In this document: in pieces, positions 35,124 to 44,208 of the stretch
Position numbering within the stretch: position 1 is the stretch's first letter
How the letters are laid out: each line of letters begins with the position of its first letter
Assembly: GCA_964627035.1 (NCBI GenBank)
Contig: CAZVKN010000004.1
Location: forward strand, 76,359-140,358
Reading direction: 5' to 3'
DNA length: 64,000 nt
Source of the DNA: CAZVKN01 sp964627035
GTDB lineage: Bacteria; Electryoneota; AABM5-125-24; Hatepunaeales; Hatepunaeaceae
The notes under the pieces: generated by a model
What the model was told of the DNA's origin: nothing
What the model saw: the letters and a program-made list of their open reading frames with translations, nothing else
Database searches by the model: none
Position numbers and translations under genes: made by a program

Positions 35124-36449
35124 ATGAGTGACAGCGACATATCGCAGCTTGATCCTGTCAAGCTTGAAAAAGAAGGTCCTCAGGACCATACTGAAAAGAA
35201 ACCTGAAGACAATCCTCCAATCGGATTGTATGACAGGTATGACCTTCAGTTCTTAGCGCATTTAAGCCTTCCTGAGCGGAATCCTGTCTCTTCTCTACAA
35301 ACTATTGAAGATCTGTTGGAGAGGGATTCTCAGCGGGAGAAGGATGGATTTCCGCGTCGAATCAGAATCGGTCGCATTATCCGTCCCAGCAAGGATAACA
35401 AGGATAAAATCGTAGTCGTTCCCACAACAACCGAGCCGAAATTTTACCACGATAATTCCACATCACAGGAAGAAGAACAGACGACCGGTGGCTCAGGTGA
35501 AGGTGAAGAGGGAGAAGTCATCGGTGAGCAGGAGGCAGAACCACAAGAGGGTGAGGGAGAAGGTGAAGGTGCCGGATCCGGTAAAGGCGGCGAGCATGAC
35601 ATCAGCTCAGATGCGTTCGATCTTGGAAAAGTATTGACCGAGAAGTTCTCTTTACCGAACCTGAAGATGAAGGGTAAGAAACGATCATTCACAAAATTTA
35701 CTTATGACCTGACCGATAGAAACCGTGAAACCGGACAGATTCTCGATAAAAAAGAGACCTTGCGGCAGGTGATAAAGACCAACATCCTGCTCGGCAATAT
35801 CTCACCTGAACATCTATTTTCACCGGACGAACTGCTGATAAATCCCAAGGATCGAATCTATCGAATAATGTCCCGTGAAAAGGACTTTGAAACGCAGGCT
35901 GTAGTATTCTTTCTTCGGGATTATTCAGGATCTATGCAGGGTGCACCGACAGACGTGGTTGCAACTCAGCATCTGTTTATCTATAGCTGGCTTATGTACC
36001 AGTATAAAAATAATGTTGAATCACGCTTCATCCTGCACGACACCGAAGCAAAAGAGGTGCCCGACTTCCACACATATCACAATTCACAGGTAGCCGGAGG
36101 GACGAATGTTTTTCCCGCTTATGAGCTGGTGAACAAGATTATCCGGGAAGAGCAGTTGGCACGTGACAACAATATCTATGTGTTTCACGGTACAGATGGG
36201 GATGATTGGGATGAGGATGGTGAGAAAGCTATTGCCGCTGTTAAGCAGATGCTGCTAAGTGCCAACCGATTCGGAATAACGATTGCCCGGAATTCGTGGT
36301 CTGGTGCCAATCTAACCACAGTCGAGAAATATCTGGCGAAGTCCAATCTTCTGAAAGAGAAAAAGATGTTAATCAGGATGGACTCACTGCAGGCGAGCGA
36401 TGCAGGTGAAGAGCGTATCATAGAGGGAATCAGGAAACTGACCGAGTAA
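35124..36449 (+). CDS. yhbH: YhbH/YeaH family protein (DUF444) with vWA domain
   Basis: A 441-aa protein. The N-terminal half is low-complexity; a Glu/Gly-rich stretch (about 113-155, with EGEGEGEGAGSGKGG) resembles the spacer of the family. The C-terminal half is a von Willebrand A-type domain with MIDAS residues RDYSGSM (about 267-273), a GGTN threonine and a GTDGDDWD aspartate. Members pair with PrkA and SpoVR; the MIDAS suggests a metal-dependent adaptor for the AAA+ partner, as in MoxR-vWA pairs (inference). It starts 7 nt after the first PrkA gene. Confidence 0.88.
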   Translation: MSDSDISQLDPVKLEKEGPQDHTEKKPEDNPPIGLYDRYDLQFLAHLSLPERNPVSSLQTIEDLLERDSQREKDGFPRRIRIGRIIRPSKDNKDKIVVVPTTTEPKFYHDNSTSQEEEQTTGGSGEGEEGEVIGEQEAEPQEGEGEGEGAGSGKGGEHDISSDAFDLGKVLTEKFSLPNLKMKGKKRSFTKFTYDLTDRNRETGQILDKKETLRQVIKTNILLGNISPEHLFSPDELLINPKDRIYRIMSREKDFETQAVVFFLRDYSGSMQGAPTDVVATQHLFIYSWLMYQYKNNVESRFILHDTEAKEVPDFHTYHNSQVAGGTNVFPAYELVNKIIREEQLARDNNIYVFHGTDGDDWDEDGEKAIAAVKQMLLSANRFGITIARNSWSGANLTTVEKYLAKSNLLKEKKMLIRMDSLQASDAGEERIIEGIRKLTE

Positions 36450-36452
36450 CCG

Positions 36453-38063
36453 ATGGAACTGATAGACCAACATACAAAGAAGATCATGGAGGAGTGTAAG
36501 GTTCGCGCCCGAGATGCCGGACTTACTTTCGATGATGAAACTCTGGAATATATCGTCACCAACAAAGATCTGATCGAGTTATCTCCCAAGGTTATGATTC
36601 CAACGCTTTATGATTACTGGGTCAATGATGTCGAGGTGTTGAAAGGTCACGGCAAGTATAAGCTCTATCCGTCCAATCCCTATGAAACGGTGATTAATTC
36701 TCGTCCGGCAATATCATATTACAATGATAATAATCCTGACTGGATGAACATAATGATCTTCTACCATGTGCTCGGGCACATTGATTTCTTCCAGAATAAC
36801 GTTATGTTTGAGAAAACCTGGAATGATGACTTTGTGGGGCAGGCTTTGGCGGATAAAAGACATATCGCCTCACTGCGCAGTGAACATGGCAGATGGCTCG
36901 ATTATGCTCTTGAATTCTCGCGCAGTATTGATAATCTGGTTGGGTATTATAATGATCTAACGCCTCATTTTACGCCTGTTGATCGAGACATTTCCCCGCA
37001 ATTTGCTTATTACTTTGATGAGTTTCTTCAGAAAGTTGAAAAACTATCCTCTCATGAACTTTTTAGTGAGGTTGAGCGTTACAACAATAGTAGGGATGAT
37101 GGAAATGATGTTGACGAATCACTGTTCTTCTCAAGTGTCAAAGCCAAATATCCCGAATTCATTGCTCATTATGAGAAATATCTAACAGAGGAACGTAACG
37201 GTAACGTAAGTATAGTGGAGTTCATTCGGGACAATTCACCATTCCTTCGGCAGGATAAGAATGGATGGATTAAAACTGTGATGGAAACTGTCAGAACCAC
37301 GGGATTGTACTTTGAACCGCAAATCCGAACAAAGATAATTAATGAAGGGTGGGCGAGTTACTGGCATGACAAGCTGTTTTGTCTCGATGACAGGATTAAA
37401 GGACACGAAGTAGCCTACGCCAAGATCAATGCGGGCGTAACCTCGGTTGACAGGATAGGTCTGAATCCGTATGCGATAGGATTGAGGCTCATCCACTATG
37501 TCGAAGAGCTGGCTGACAGGGGAAAACTGGATTTTCAGTTTCAGAAAATTGCTGATAGTGAAATGCGCCATGACTATGACAAAGCTACAGGTGATGGAAA
37601 CGATGCCATCTTTGAGCTGAGGAGGAAATTCTCCGATTTTACACTGATCAATTCATTTGTGGATCAATCCTTTGTTGATGAGCATGATCTGTTTGTGTCC
37701 GGTAGAAGATTTGACCCGCAGCGAAATAAATACATATACTATATCAAGAGTCGCAACGGTGAAGACTATAAGCAGATGCTGATAGATTCGCTCTACCACC
37801 CCCCGAAAATTGAAGTCGAAGTTAATTTAACCGACGATACCAATCTATATCTAACTCATCAATTTGAGGGAAAGCAGCTCTATCGTGATTACATAGCTGG
37901 GACACTGCTCGGAATCGAGTATATGTGGGGTGGTCAGGTGAGGCTGGAAACAACTGAAATAGTGGAAAAGAAGAGTGGGTCTGACGATAAAAAACCGAAA
38001 AAAGAGTATCGTAAGGTTCTATACACCATGAAGAATCGCAAAATCTTCAAAAAATATCTATAG
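36453..38063 (+). CDS. spoVR: SpoVR family protein
   Basis: A 536-aa cytoplasmic protein of the SpoVR/YcgB family. Recognisable segments are NPYETVINSRPAISYY, IMIFYHVLGHIDFFQNNVMF (the family's AHxxYGHxxFFxNN region), NEGWASYWHDKLF, GVTSVDRIGLNPYAIGLRL and a C-terminal nucleic-acid-binding-like region. Needed for spore cortex in Bacillus and linked to persistence and starvation in enterobacteria; biochemical activity unknown. Start codon 3 nt after the yhbH stop; the second PrkA-like gene follows 4 nt later. No sporulation genes are otherwise in the window. Confidence 0.9.
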   Translation: MELIDQHTKKIMEECKVRARDAGLTFDDETLEYIVTNKDLIELSPKVMIPTLYDYWVNDVEVLKGHGKYKLYPSNPYETVINSRPAISYYNDNNPDWMNIMIFYHVLGHIDFFQNNVMFEKTWNDDFVGQALADKRHIASLRSEHGRWLDYALEFSRSIDNLVGYYNDLTPHFTPVDRDISPQFAYYFDEFLQKVEKLSSHELFSEVERYNNSRDDGNDVDESLFFSSVKAKYPEFIAHYEKYLTEERNGNVSIVEFIRDNSPFLRQDKNGWIKTVMETVRTTGLYFEPQIRTKIINEGWASYWHDKLFCLDDRIKGHEVAYAKINAGVTSVDRIGLNPYAIGLRLIHYVEELADRGKLDFQFQKIADSEMRHDYDKATGDGNDAIFELRRKFSDFTLINSFVDQSFVDEHDLFVSGRRFDPQRNKYIYYIKSRNGEDYKQMLIDSLYHPPKIEVEVNLTDDTNLYLTHQFEGKQLYRDYIAGTLLGIEYMWGGQVRLETTEIVEKKSGSDDKKPKKEYRKVLYTMKNRKIFKKYL

Positions 38064-38067
38064 ACAC

Positions 38068-40389
38068 GTGTCAGAAAACAGAAATAGTAAGTCAGATATT
38101 CCGTGTGATTCACAGGAGTACGTGAAGAAACTCGATTCTCTGATCAAACTGACGGAAAAAATGCGCCGCAAAGAGAGGCGGCTTCCGATTCCGTTTGCAC
38201 AATTCGTCTGCACTGCAGGTGAAGAACCGGAACATGTCTTCAGAGATGTATTTCAATTTTTCCATGACATGCTGCACCACTATGTCTCAGAAGGAAGGGA
38301 TGACTACGTCCCGTCGGAAGAATCAATCGGATTCCTGACTTACGATTCAAGCGATCTCTTCATAAATGAATGTGACAATCCATATTTTGCCGACAGATTG
38401 TTTACAAATCGTCTGATGCATCTCTCAGAAGCATTTCGACAGGGGACTCAGCGTAACAACATCTTTTTGTTTGACGGTCCTCCCGGAAGCGGTAAAAGCA
38501 CGTTTCTGAATAATCTTGTTCAAAAACTGGAGGATTATGCGAGAACCGAAGCAGGGGCAACCTACAAGCTGTATTGGAAACTTGATGTAAAAGCAATCTC
38601 AAGATCGAGAAGGTTTAAGAGAAAAAGAACTCTGTTTGAGGAGGAATTGGGTGAGCTGGGATTGCTCGATGAAGCTACTTACAGCCCTGACAGCGTGATT
38701 GACCAAAACGGTGGAAGTGTCGAGTTTTCATGCCCGAGCCATGACCATCCGATCCTGATCATTCCAAAGAGCTACCGCAAGGAATTCCTCGATAAGATGA
38801 TACCGGATAAAGATTTTAAGTACAGACTATTCAACGAGAAACAGTATGAGTGGGTGACAAAGGACGTTCCCTGCAACATCTGCACTTCGCTTTATAATTC
38901 ATTATTGGACGAAGTCAGTGATCCGAGAATACTATTCAGCATGATTTATGCTCGCAAAAATCTGTTCAGCAGACAGTTGGGAGAGGGGGTTAGCGTGTTT
39001 AATCCGGGCGATGTCGGGCTGAAAGACATCATCGTGAATAGCACGCTTCAGGAACAGCTCAACGATCTATTCAAACATGAAGACGTCCGTTTCAGATATT
39101 CTTATCTTGCAAAGACCAATAACGGGGTGCTGGCTTTGATGGATTTGAAAGAGAACAATGTAAAACGTTTGCAGAATTATCACGGGATAATCAGCGATGG
39201 AGTCCACAAGATTGATCTCGCTGAAGAAACAATTAGTACACTGTTTCTCGGATTGGTCAATCCGTCGGATCAACTGCATTATAAGGATATCCCATCATTT
39301 CAGGATCGCATAATTCCGGTTAAGATCCCATACATCCTCGATTACAACACAGAAATCGCCGTTTACAAGAACAAGTTTGGCAGAAAGATCCGGAAGAAGT
39401 TTCTGCCGAGAGTGCTGAAGAATTTTGCCAAGATTGTTGTTTCCACACGTTTGGACAAAACTTCCAAAGCTGTTGACAAATGGATTGGAAAAACTACTGA
39501 GTACAAGAAGTTTGTAGATAGTGACTTCATGCTCCTAAGGATGGATCTTTACACCGGAAAAGTTCCTGAATGGTTGAGCGAGGACCATATCAAAAAGTTT
39601 GATCGTAATACGAGAAGGCAGGTTATTGACGAAACAACTGCGCAGGGGTATAAGGGGATATCCGGCAGAAGGTCGTTGATTGTGTTTAACCGTCTGATGT
39701 CAAAATATGCAGATAACGGTGGTCCGATTACTATGGACACTCTGAAAGAGTTTTTCAAGGAAGATAGCGATTGCCAGAGTGTCGGTATTCCGGTTGGATT
39801 CATCAATTCACTCATCGAAATGTACGATTACTATGCTTTGCAGGAAGTTAAGGAAGCTATCTGGTTCTACAATAAAGAGCAGGTGTCCAATCAGATAATT
39901 GACTATCTGTTCAGCATAAACTTTGAACCAGGAACCACAAAGAGTAACGACTTTACCGGAAATGAGATAGAGATAACCAAAGAGTATTTTGACGAATTTG
40001 AAAAGTTGTTGCTTGGTGCGAAGAGTACTGTGAAATCTCGCGAGACATTCAGAAAGGAAGCTCAAAAGGAGTATATAACCAAGACCGTATCGCAGGAGAT
40101 GCATCTGGATGAATTAGAGATAACTGAAACCGAACAGTACAGGAAACTCATCAGGAAATATACACGAAATCTGAAAGAAAATTCGCTAATCCCCTATGAA
40201 TCAAACGACAATTTCCGCCGTGCAGTAGGTGATTTTGGGACGGATAACTTCAACGCCTATGATAGCAAATTAAAACGTGATGTTGTGCAACTGTTCACCA
40301 ATCTCATTGAGAAATTTGATTACAATGAGGACGGTGCAAAGCTGATAGTTATGTATGTCTTGGACAAGAAGTTGTCCGGCAAGTACTGA
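38068..40389 (+). CDS. Second, divergent PrkA-like AAA+ protein
   Basis: A 773-aa AAA+ protein, GTG start 4 nt after spoVR. Walker A is GPPGSGKST (about 137-145), preceded by a longer N-terminal region than the first copy. It carries Cys/His pairs, SCPSHDH and CNIC, within the PrkA-like insertion region (about 220-275), possibly a metal site. The later part (IPVKIPYILDYNTEIAVYKNKFG, FLPRVLKNFAKIVVSTRL, a helical C-terminus) follows PrkA topology. Having two PrkA-like ATPases bracketing YhbH and SpoVR suggests a hetero-oligomer or two-step switch (inference). The identification is by synteny and layout; direct similarity to the first copy is low by eye. Confidence 0.7.
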   Translation: MSENRNSKSDIPCDSQEYVKKLDSLIKLTEKMRRKERRLPIPFAQFVCTAGEEPEHVFRDVFQFFHDMLHHYVSEGRDDYVPSEESIGFLTYDSSDLFINECDNPYFADRLFTNRLMHLSEAFRQGTQRNNIFLFDGPPGSGKSTFLNNLVQKLEDYARTEAGATYKLYWKLDVKAISRSRRFKRKRTLFEEELGELGLLDEATYSPDSVIDQNGGSVEFSCPSHDHPILIIPKSYRKEFLDKMIPDKDFKYRLFNEKQYEWVTKDVPCNICTSLYNSLLDEVSDPRILFSMIYARKNLFSRQLGEGVSVFNPGDVGLKDIIVNSTLQEQLNDLFKHEDVRFRYSYLAKTNNGVLALMDLKENNVKRLQNYHGIISDGVHKIDLAEETISTLFLGLVNPSDQLHYKDIPSFQDRIIPVKIPYILDYNTEIAVYKNKFGRKIRKKFLPRVLKNFAKIVVSTRLDKTSKAVDKWIGKTTEYKKFVDSDFMLLRMDLYTGKVPEWLSEDHIKKFDRNTRRQVIDETTAQGYKGISGRRSLIVFNRLMSKYADNGGPITMDTLKEFFKEDSDCQSVGIPVGFINSLIEMYDYYALQEVKEAIWFYNKEQVSNQIIDYLFSINFEPGTTKSNDFTGNEIEITKEYFDEFEKLLLGAKSTVKSRETFRKEAQKEYITKTVSQEMHLDELEITETEQYRKLIRKYTRNLKENSLIPYESNDNFRRAVGDFGTDNFNAYDSKLKRDVVQLFTNLIEKFDYNEDGAKLIVMYVLDKKLSGKY

Positions 40390-40705
40390 TATTGTTCAGA
40401 GTTCAGGCTTCAGCCTGTTCCGCTATCGTAAGGTCCCGAGGTTGTAGTTGTCTCAACCACGAGTACGTATGACAATAAATCCCTCATCTTGTCATTCCGG
40501 ACTTGATCTGGAATCCAGTGATAACAACAGTTTACTGGATTCCCGCTTTCGCGGGAATGACGGAAATATGAATAAATCAATCAATTCAGTTCAGTAATGT
40601 CGGCACTCTCTGTAAAGGTAAATTGTTTTTATGAAGAGTGGACTGAAAGTTCGCTCTTAAAGAGGATCCAATCACCCAATACTCAATTACTCAATCACAA
40701 AATCA
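40390..40705. other. 316-nt convergent intergenic region packed with repeats
   Basis: Between the convergent PrkA-like and recG genes. Contains a family B left half (40394-40420), a degenerate family A hairpin (about 40441-40461) and a family C element (40491-40562) with ends GTCATTCC and GGAATGAC. No ORF or RNA gene is seen in the remaining 140 nt. Confidence 0.7.
40491..40562. repeat. MITE-like family C element (72 bp)
   Basis: Outer inverted ends GTCATTCC.../...GGAATGAC; inner arms ATCCAGT and ACTGGAT; right half contains the stem ATTCCCGC-TTTC-GCGGGAAT. Two half-units face each other around a short core. Confidence 0.75.
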
Positions 40706-42793
40706 CTATCCAGCCATAATAGTCCTCGGACGCGCATGATAATCCTTCCTCAGCTTTTTCCGTAGCTCGGGAAATGGAACAAGGTCTGGATAATCATCCA
40801 GCAAGCGTTCTGCAGCTTTGTGCGCTCGTTTCAGAAGATCGAGATCAGTTGACAAATCAGCGATCCTGAATTTAACTATCCCACTTTGGCGCGCACCAAG
40901 CGGATCACCGGATCCACGGAATTTCAAGTCCTGCTCAGCCAATTCCAAACCGTCTTCACACTGTTCCAGTACCTTTAATCTCTCAAATCCTATCTCTCCC
41001 TCAGATTCAGGCGTTATGAGCACGCAGACTCCACGCATTCCGGATCGCCCTATACGCCCTCTTAGCTGATGAAGTTGTGACAATCCAAATCGCTCGCTGT
41101 TTTCAATCACCATCAGATTAGCGTCAGGTACATCAACTCCCACTTCAACCACAGAAGTCGCAACCAGTATCTTCACATCTCCTGTTCTGAACGCATCTAA
41201 CGCCTTCTGACGCAGTTCAATCGGCAGACGACCGTGAGCCAGTGCCATCGGAATTCCTCTGAAATCTATGTTGCGATAAGGTTCAAACCTCGCTTCAGCG
41301 GCTTCCAATCCTGCCGGACCCTCATCAATCACCGGGAAAATCAGATATGCACGCTCACCCTTGCTTATTTGCTCTTTTAACCAGGTGAATACTTTGTCAC
41401 GATTGCTGTCATGAGTAACTCTTGTCTTTACATTACGCGTTTGGTTAGGCAGCGGATCGAGGAAAGAGAGATCCAGATCACCATAATGAGTCAATGCCAA
41501 CGTGCGAGGTATCGGTGTTGCGGTCATTAGCAGCACATGCGGTCTCTCTTTTCCTTTTGCCACCAATCGGGATCTCTGCCTGACTCCAAACCGCTGCTGC
41601 TCGTCAATAACGACCAGACCGAGCTTGGGGAATTGAACTCTGTCCTGAAAAATTGCATGTGTCCCGATGATCAGGTCGGCATGTCCGGTTGAAGCTTCAT
41701 ATAGTGCTCTCCGAATCTCATCGCTGTTTCGGCTGCCGGTTACAAGCACAACCTTCATTCCGCTCGATCCGCACCAATCTAATGCTGTTTTGTAATGCTG
41801 TCTTGCCAACAGTTCAGTAGGAGCCATCAATGCTGTCTGGTATCTGCTCTCTGCAGCAATAGCGGCGGCTGTCAAAGCAACAACTGTCTTTCCTGAGCCG
41901 ACTTCACCCTGAAGCAAACGATACATTGGAATGCCGGATTTGAAGTCATATATGAAGCTGTTGAGAGCTTTTGACTGGCTGTCGGTCAACTCAAACGGGA
42001 GCCCGGAGATAATTTTCAATGACTGAATATCCCCAACTGTCATCGTTATCCCATCACCGCTGCTTCGTCTCCTTCGCAGTGCGGCCATAAGTAGTTGATG
42101 ATGAAACAGCTCAGCAAACTTGAGCGATGTAATAGCATGATCAAACAGTTGCGGAGTATCAGGAAAATGGATTCCTTCTATTGACTCCTGAAAAGAGAGT
42201 AGATTTTGTTCCTTTCGCACAGAATCCGGCAAATAAGGTCCGGAGCCGTCCCAATCATCTAACAGTTGACGAAGAAACGGAGACCAGCTTCGGTTGGACA
42301 ATCCTATCCTGTCCCACCCTTTACCACTTGGGTAAATGGGCGTTAAAGTATCACCGTCTGAGATTTCCGATTCATCATTCAGAAAGGTCACCTGTGGATG
42401 CGTGATCTGAGGACCGTCAAAGAAGCCGATCTTGCCACTGAAGGCGACCAGCTTGTCGGGTTTCAGCTTGGGTTGCAAATGACGATAGAACCTCTGCTGG
42501 AACCACACACCGCTTAAAAATCCCGTCCCGTCTCCGATGATGGTGATCAACCGTTTCTTGCGACCGTAACCTCTCTCGCCTACCGATTCAATTCGCCCGA
42601 TTGCGGTGACAGTTTCATTGACGTGGTCAAGTAACTCCTTAAATGGTGGGGATTGCCTGCGGTCTATAAAACGCAAAGGGGCTCGCAGCAACAGATCTCC
42701 GACAGTTGCGAACCCCTTTGAATAGATATAATCGCTCCGTTTCGGACCGAGTCCTCGAATTTTTTTTAACGGATCATTCCATTTAAGATTCAT
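40706..42793 (-). CDS. recG: ATP-dependent DNA helicase RecG
   Basis: A 695-aa fork-regression helicase. I start it at the ATG at 42793 (MNLKWNDPLKK): an upstream in-frame ATG at 42829 would add residues PAFAGMTE, the well-known translation of the intergenic family C repeat, not real protein. The order is a wedge/OB domain (ATVGDLLLRAPLRFIDRR, then TVTAIGRIES), helicase motif I GEVGSGKT, Ia APTELLARQH, II IDEQQRFG (often DEQHRFG), III LLMTATPIPRTL, then IV-VI with ATSVVEVGVDVPDA and HQLRGRIGRSG. The C-terminal helix pair is present. Monocistronic by context. Confidence 0.96.
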   Translation of the reverse strand: MNLKWNDPLKKIRGLGPKRSDYIYSKGFATVGDLLLRAPLRFIDRRQSPPFKELLDHVNETVTAIGRIESVGERGYGRKKRLITIIGDGTGFLSGVWFQQRFYRHLQPKLKPDKLVAFSGKIGFFDGPQITHPQVTFLNDESEISDGDTLTPIYPSGKGWDRIGLSNRSWSPFLRQLLDDWDGSGPYLPDSVRKEQNLLSFQESIEGIHFPDTPQLFDHAITSLKFAELFHHQLLMAALRRRRSSGDGITMTVGDIQSLKIISGLPFELTDSQSKALNSFIYDFKSGIPMYRLLQGEVGSGKTVVALTAAAIAAESRYQTALMAPTELLARQHYKTALDWCGSSGMKVVLVTGSRNSDEIRRALYEASTGHADLIIGTHAIFQDRVQFPKLGLVVIDEQQRFGVRQRSRLVAKGKERPHVLLMTATPIPRTLALTHYGDLDLSFLDPLPNQTRNVKTRVTHDSNRDKVFTWLKEQISKGERAYLIFPVIDEGPAGLEAAEARFEPYRNIDFRGIPMALAHGRLPIELRQKALDAFRTGDVKILVATSVVEVGVDVPDANLMVIENSERFGLSQLHQLRGRIGRSGMRGVCVLITPESEGEIGFERLKVLEQCEDGLELAEQDLKFRGSGDPLGARQSGIVKFRIADLSTDLDLLKRAHKAAERLLDDYPDLVPFPELRKKLRKDYHARPRTIMAG

Positions 42794-42800
42794 TATTTCC

Positions 42801-42873
42801 GTCATTCCTGCGAAAGCAGGAATCTCCAAAAAATACGATTCTAATAGGGGATTCCTGCTTTTGCAGGAATGAC
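42801..42873. repeat. MITE-like family C element (73 bp)
   Basis: 24-bp terminal inverted repeats (GTCATTCCTGCGAAAGCAGG... versus ...CCTGCTTTTGCAGGAATGAC) with one mismatch. It lies between the recG start and the stop of the DUF4139-like gene. Each arm is itself a small hairpin. Confidence 0.8.
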
Positions 42874-42879
42874 AATAGA

Positions 42880-44208
42880 CTAATGTCTAACCAACACTCT
42901 ATACTTGATCTCTCTCTCTTCACCCGGTTTAACCCGGACTTTCCATTCAACCAAAGACGCTGATTTCTTCTCCCAGCCATCAGTAGTACCGCTTAACAGC
43001 TCCCAATCACCCCAGAAATTATCAGCAACTGTTACTGTAACTGCATCTCTCCGTTTGCGATTACGGATCTTAACCAGATATTCTAACTCCCTATCATTAT
43101 CGCGCTGCTTCTTGTCAATTCGTGTCCTCTCACCGACAACATCAAAAGCATTACCTGTCGAAATTCGTACCGTCTCACCTCTTGGAGTGTGGTCAATCCT
43201 ATCTTCACCAACAAACTCCAATCCACCATCAGGACCTTCCTTATACACTCGAACCAAACCTTTGGGTAGCGGCATTCCGAGACCGGCTTTCTTCTCATTC
43301 TTAAACTCTAAATACACCTTGACCTTTTTGCCCTGATGCGGTTCATAGCGATACTCCTTTTCAATTGGAGTTTCTGCAGTCGGAAACAGGGAAATCTGCT
43401 TCATTTGATTGTCGCGAAGTGTGGATTCTCGTTGAAGAGTGTAGAGGTGATACTCATAGAATTCTTGCTCTTTAAATTGGTCTCTTCCAGATAGAACAGT
43501 CATACCTTCAATATCAGCAAATGAACGTCCTTTCCGTTTCTTCTCAATCTTAACATCACCTGCCATCAATTTAATCTGCGCATCCTTATAAGTTGCACCG
43601 GAGTGATTGTTGATATTGACCCATCCGGCAAGATCGAGGTTCTTGTCATTCTTATCGGTAACAGCAACATACTCCGCTTCCCAACTCATGCCTTTGGTCA
43701 AGTATGAGATTTCAGCGTTACCCTTGCCACCTTTACGTGATTCTGTCATCCAGACCAACGTTGGTCGAGTAATCAAACCTTCCGGCAGTTGTGAGAAATG
43801 AACATTGGCAATCCTGTCCTTACCGATTGACCTGATTGTACCGTCAGCCTCACGCAATACCGCGCCACCATCAGCAGACAGCAGCGTTCCGGTGAACATC
43901 CCGTCTTCGGTGATCAGTTCAATTTTGTGGTCAATGTATTTTGCCATCAGTTTGTAGGGATCCACCAGATCATACTCGTAATTCTGTTCAAGCAGAATTG
44001 CTCTATCGGAGTTGAAGTGTACAGATGTCGGGATGATCTGAGCCGCAACGTCAACGAACCGGATTTCACCGATTCCTTTGGGAAAGTCAAATTCACGGCT
44101 TTCGCGTACCAAGCCTAGATTGTCGTTGTAAACGGTAATAGCTATTTCAGCAGTCGAGATTGAGAATGAGAGCAGAAGCAGGATTGCTATCGCATAGATG
44201 AATTTCAT
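42880..44208 (-). CDS. Secreted DUF4139-like protein
   Basis: A 442-aa exported protein with a signal peptide (MKFIYAIAILLLLSFSIS, cleavage near TAE). The mature domain opens with ITVYNDNLGLVRESREFDFPKG and contains RPTLVWMTES, NAEISYLTKGMSWEAEYV and LDLAGWVNINNHSGATYKDA, the pattern of the DUF4139/mucoidy-inhibitor-like family, and closes with REIKYRVLVRH. Members are beta-sandwich secreted or periplasmic proteins of unknown function. It stands alone; the region upstream is repeat-rich. Confidence 0.8.
   Translation of the reverse strand: MKFIYAIAILLLLSFSISTAEIAITVYNDNLGLVRESREFDFPKGIGEIRFVDVAAQIIPTSVHFNSDRAILLEQNYEYDLVDPYKLMAKYIDHKIELITEDGMFTGTLLSADGGAVLREADGTIRSIGKDRIANVHFSQLPEGLITRPTLVWMTESRKGGKGNAEISYLTKGMSWEAEYVAVTDKNDKNLDLAGWVNINNHSGATYKDAQIKLMAGDVKIEKKRKGRSFADIEGMTVLSGRDQFKEQEFYEYHLYTLQRESTLRDNQMKQISLFPTAETPIEKEYRYEPHQGKKVKVYLEFKNEKKAGLGMPLPKGLVRVYKEGPDGGLEFVGEDRIDHTPRGETVRISTGNAFDVVGERTRIDKKQRDNDRELEYLVKIRNRKRRDAVTVTVADNFWGDWELLSGTTDGWEKKSASLVEWKVRVKPGEEREIKYRVLVRH

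Noticed and set aside
42794..42829. Longer RecG start
   Set aside because: Residues PAFAGMTE come from the intergenic palindrome; the ATG at 42793 gives the normal RecG start.
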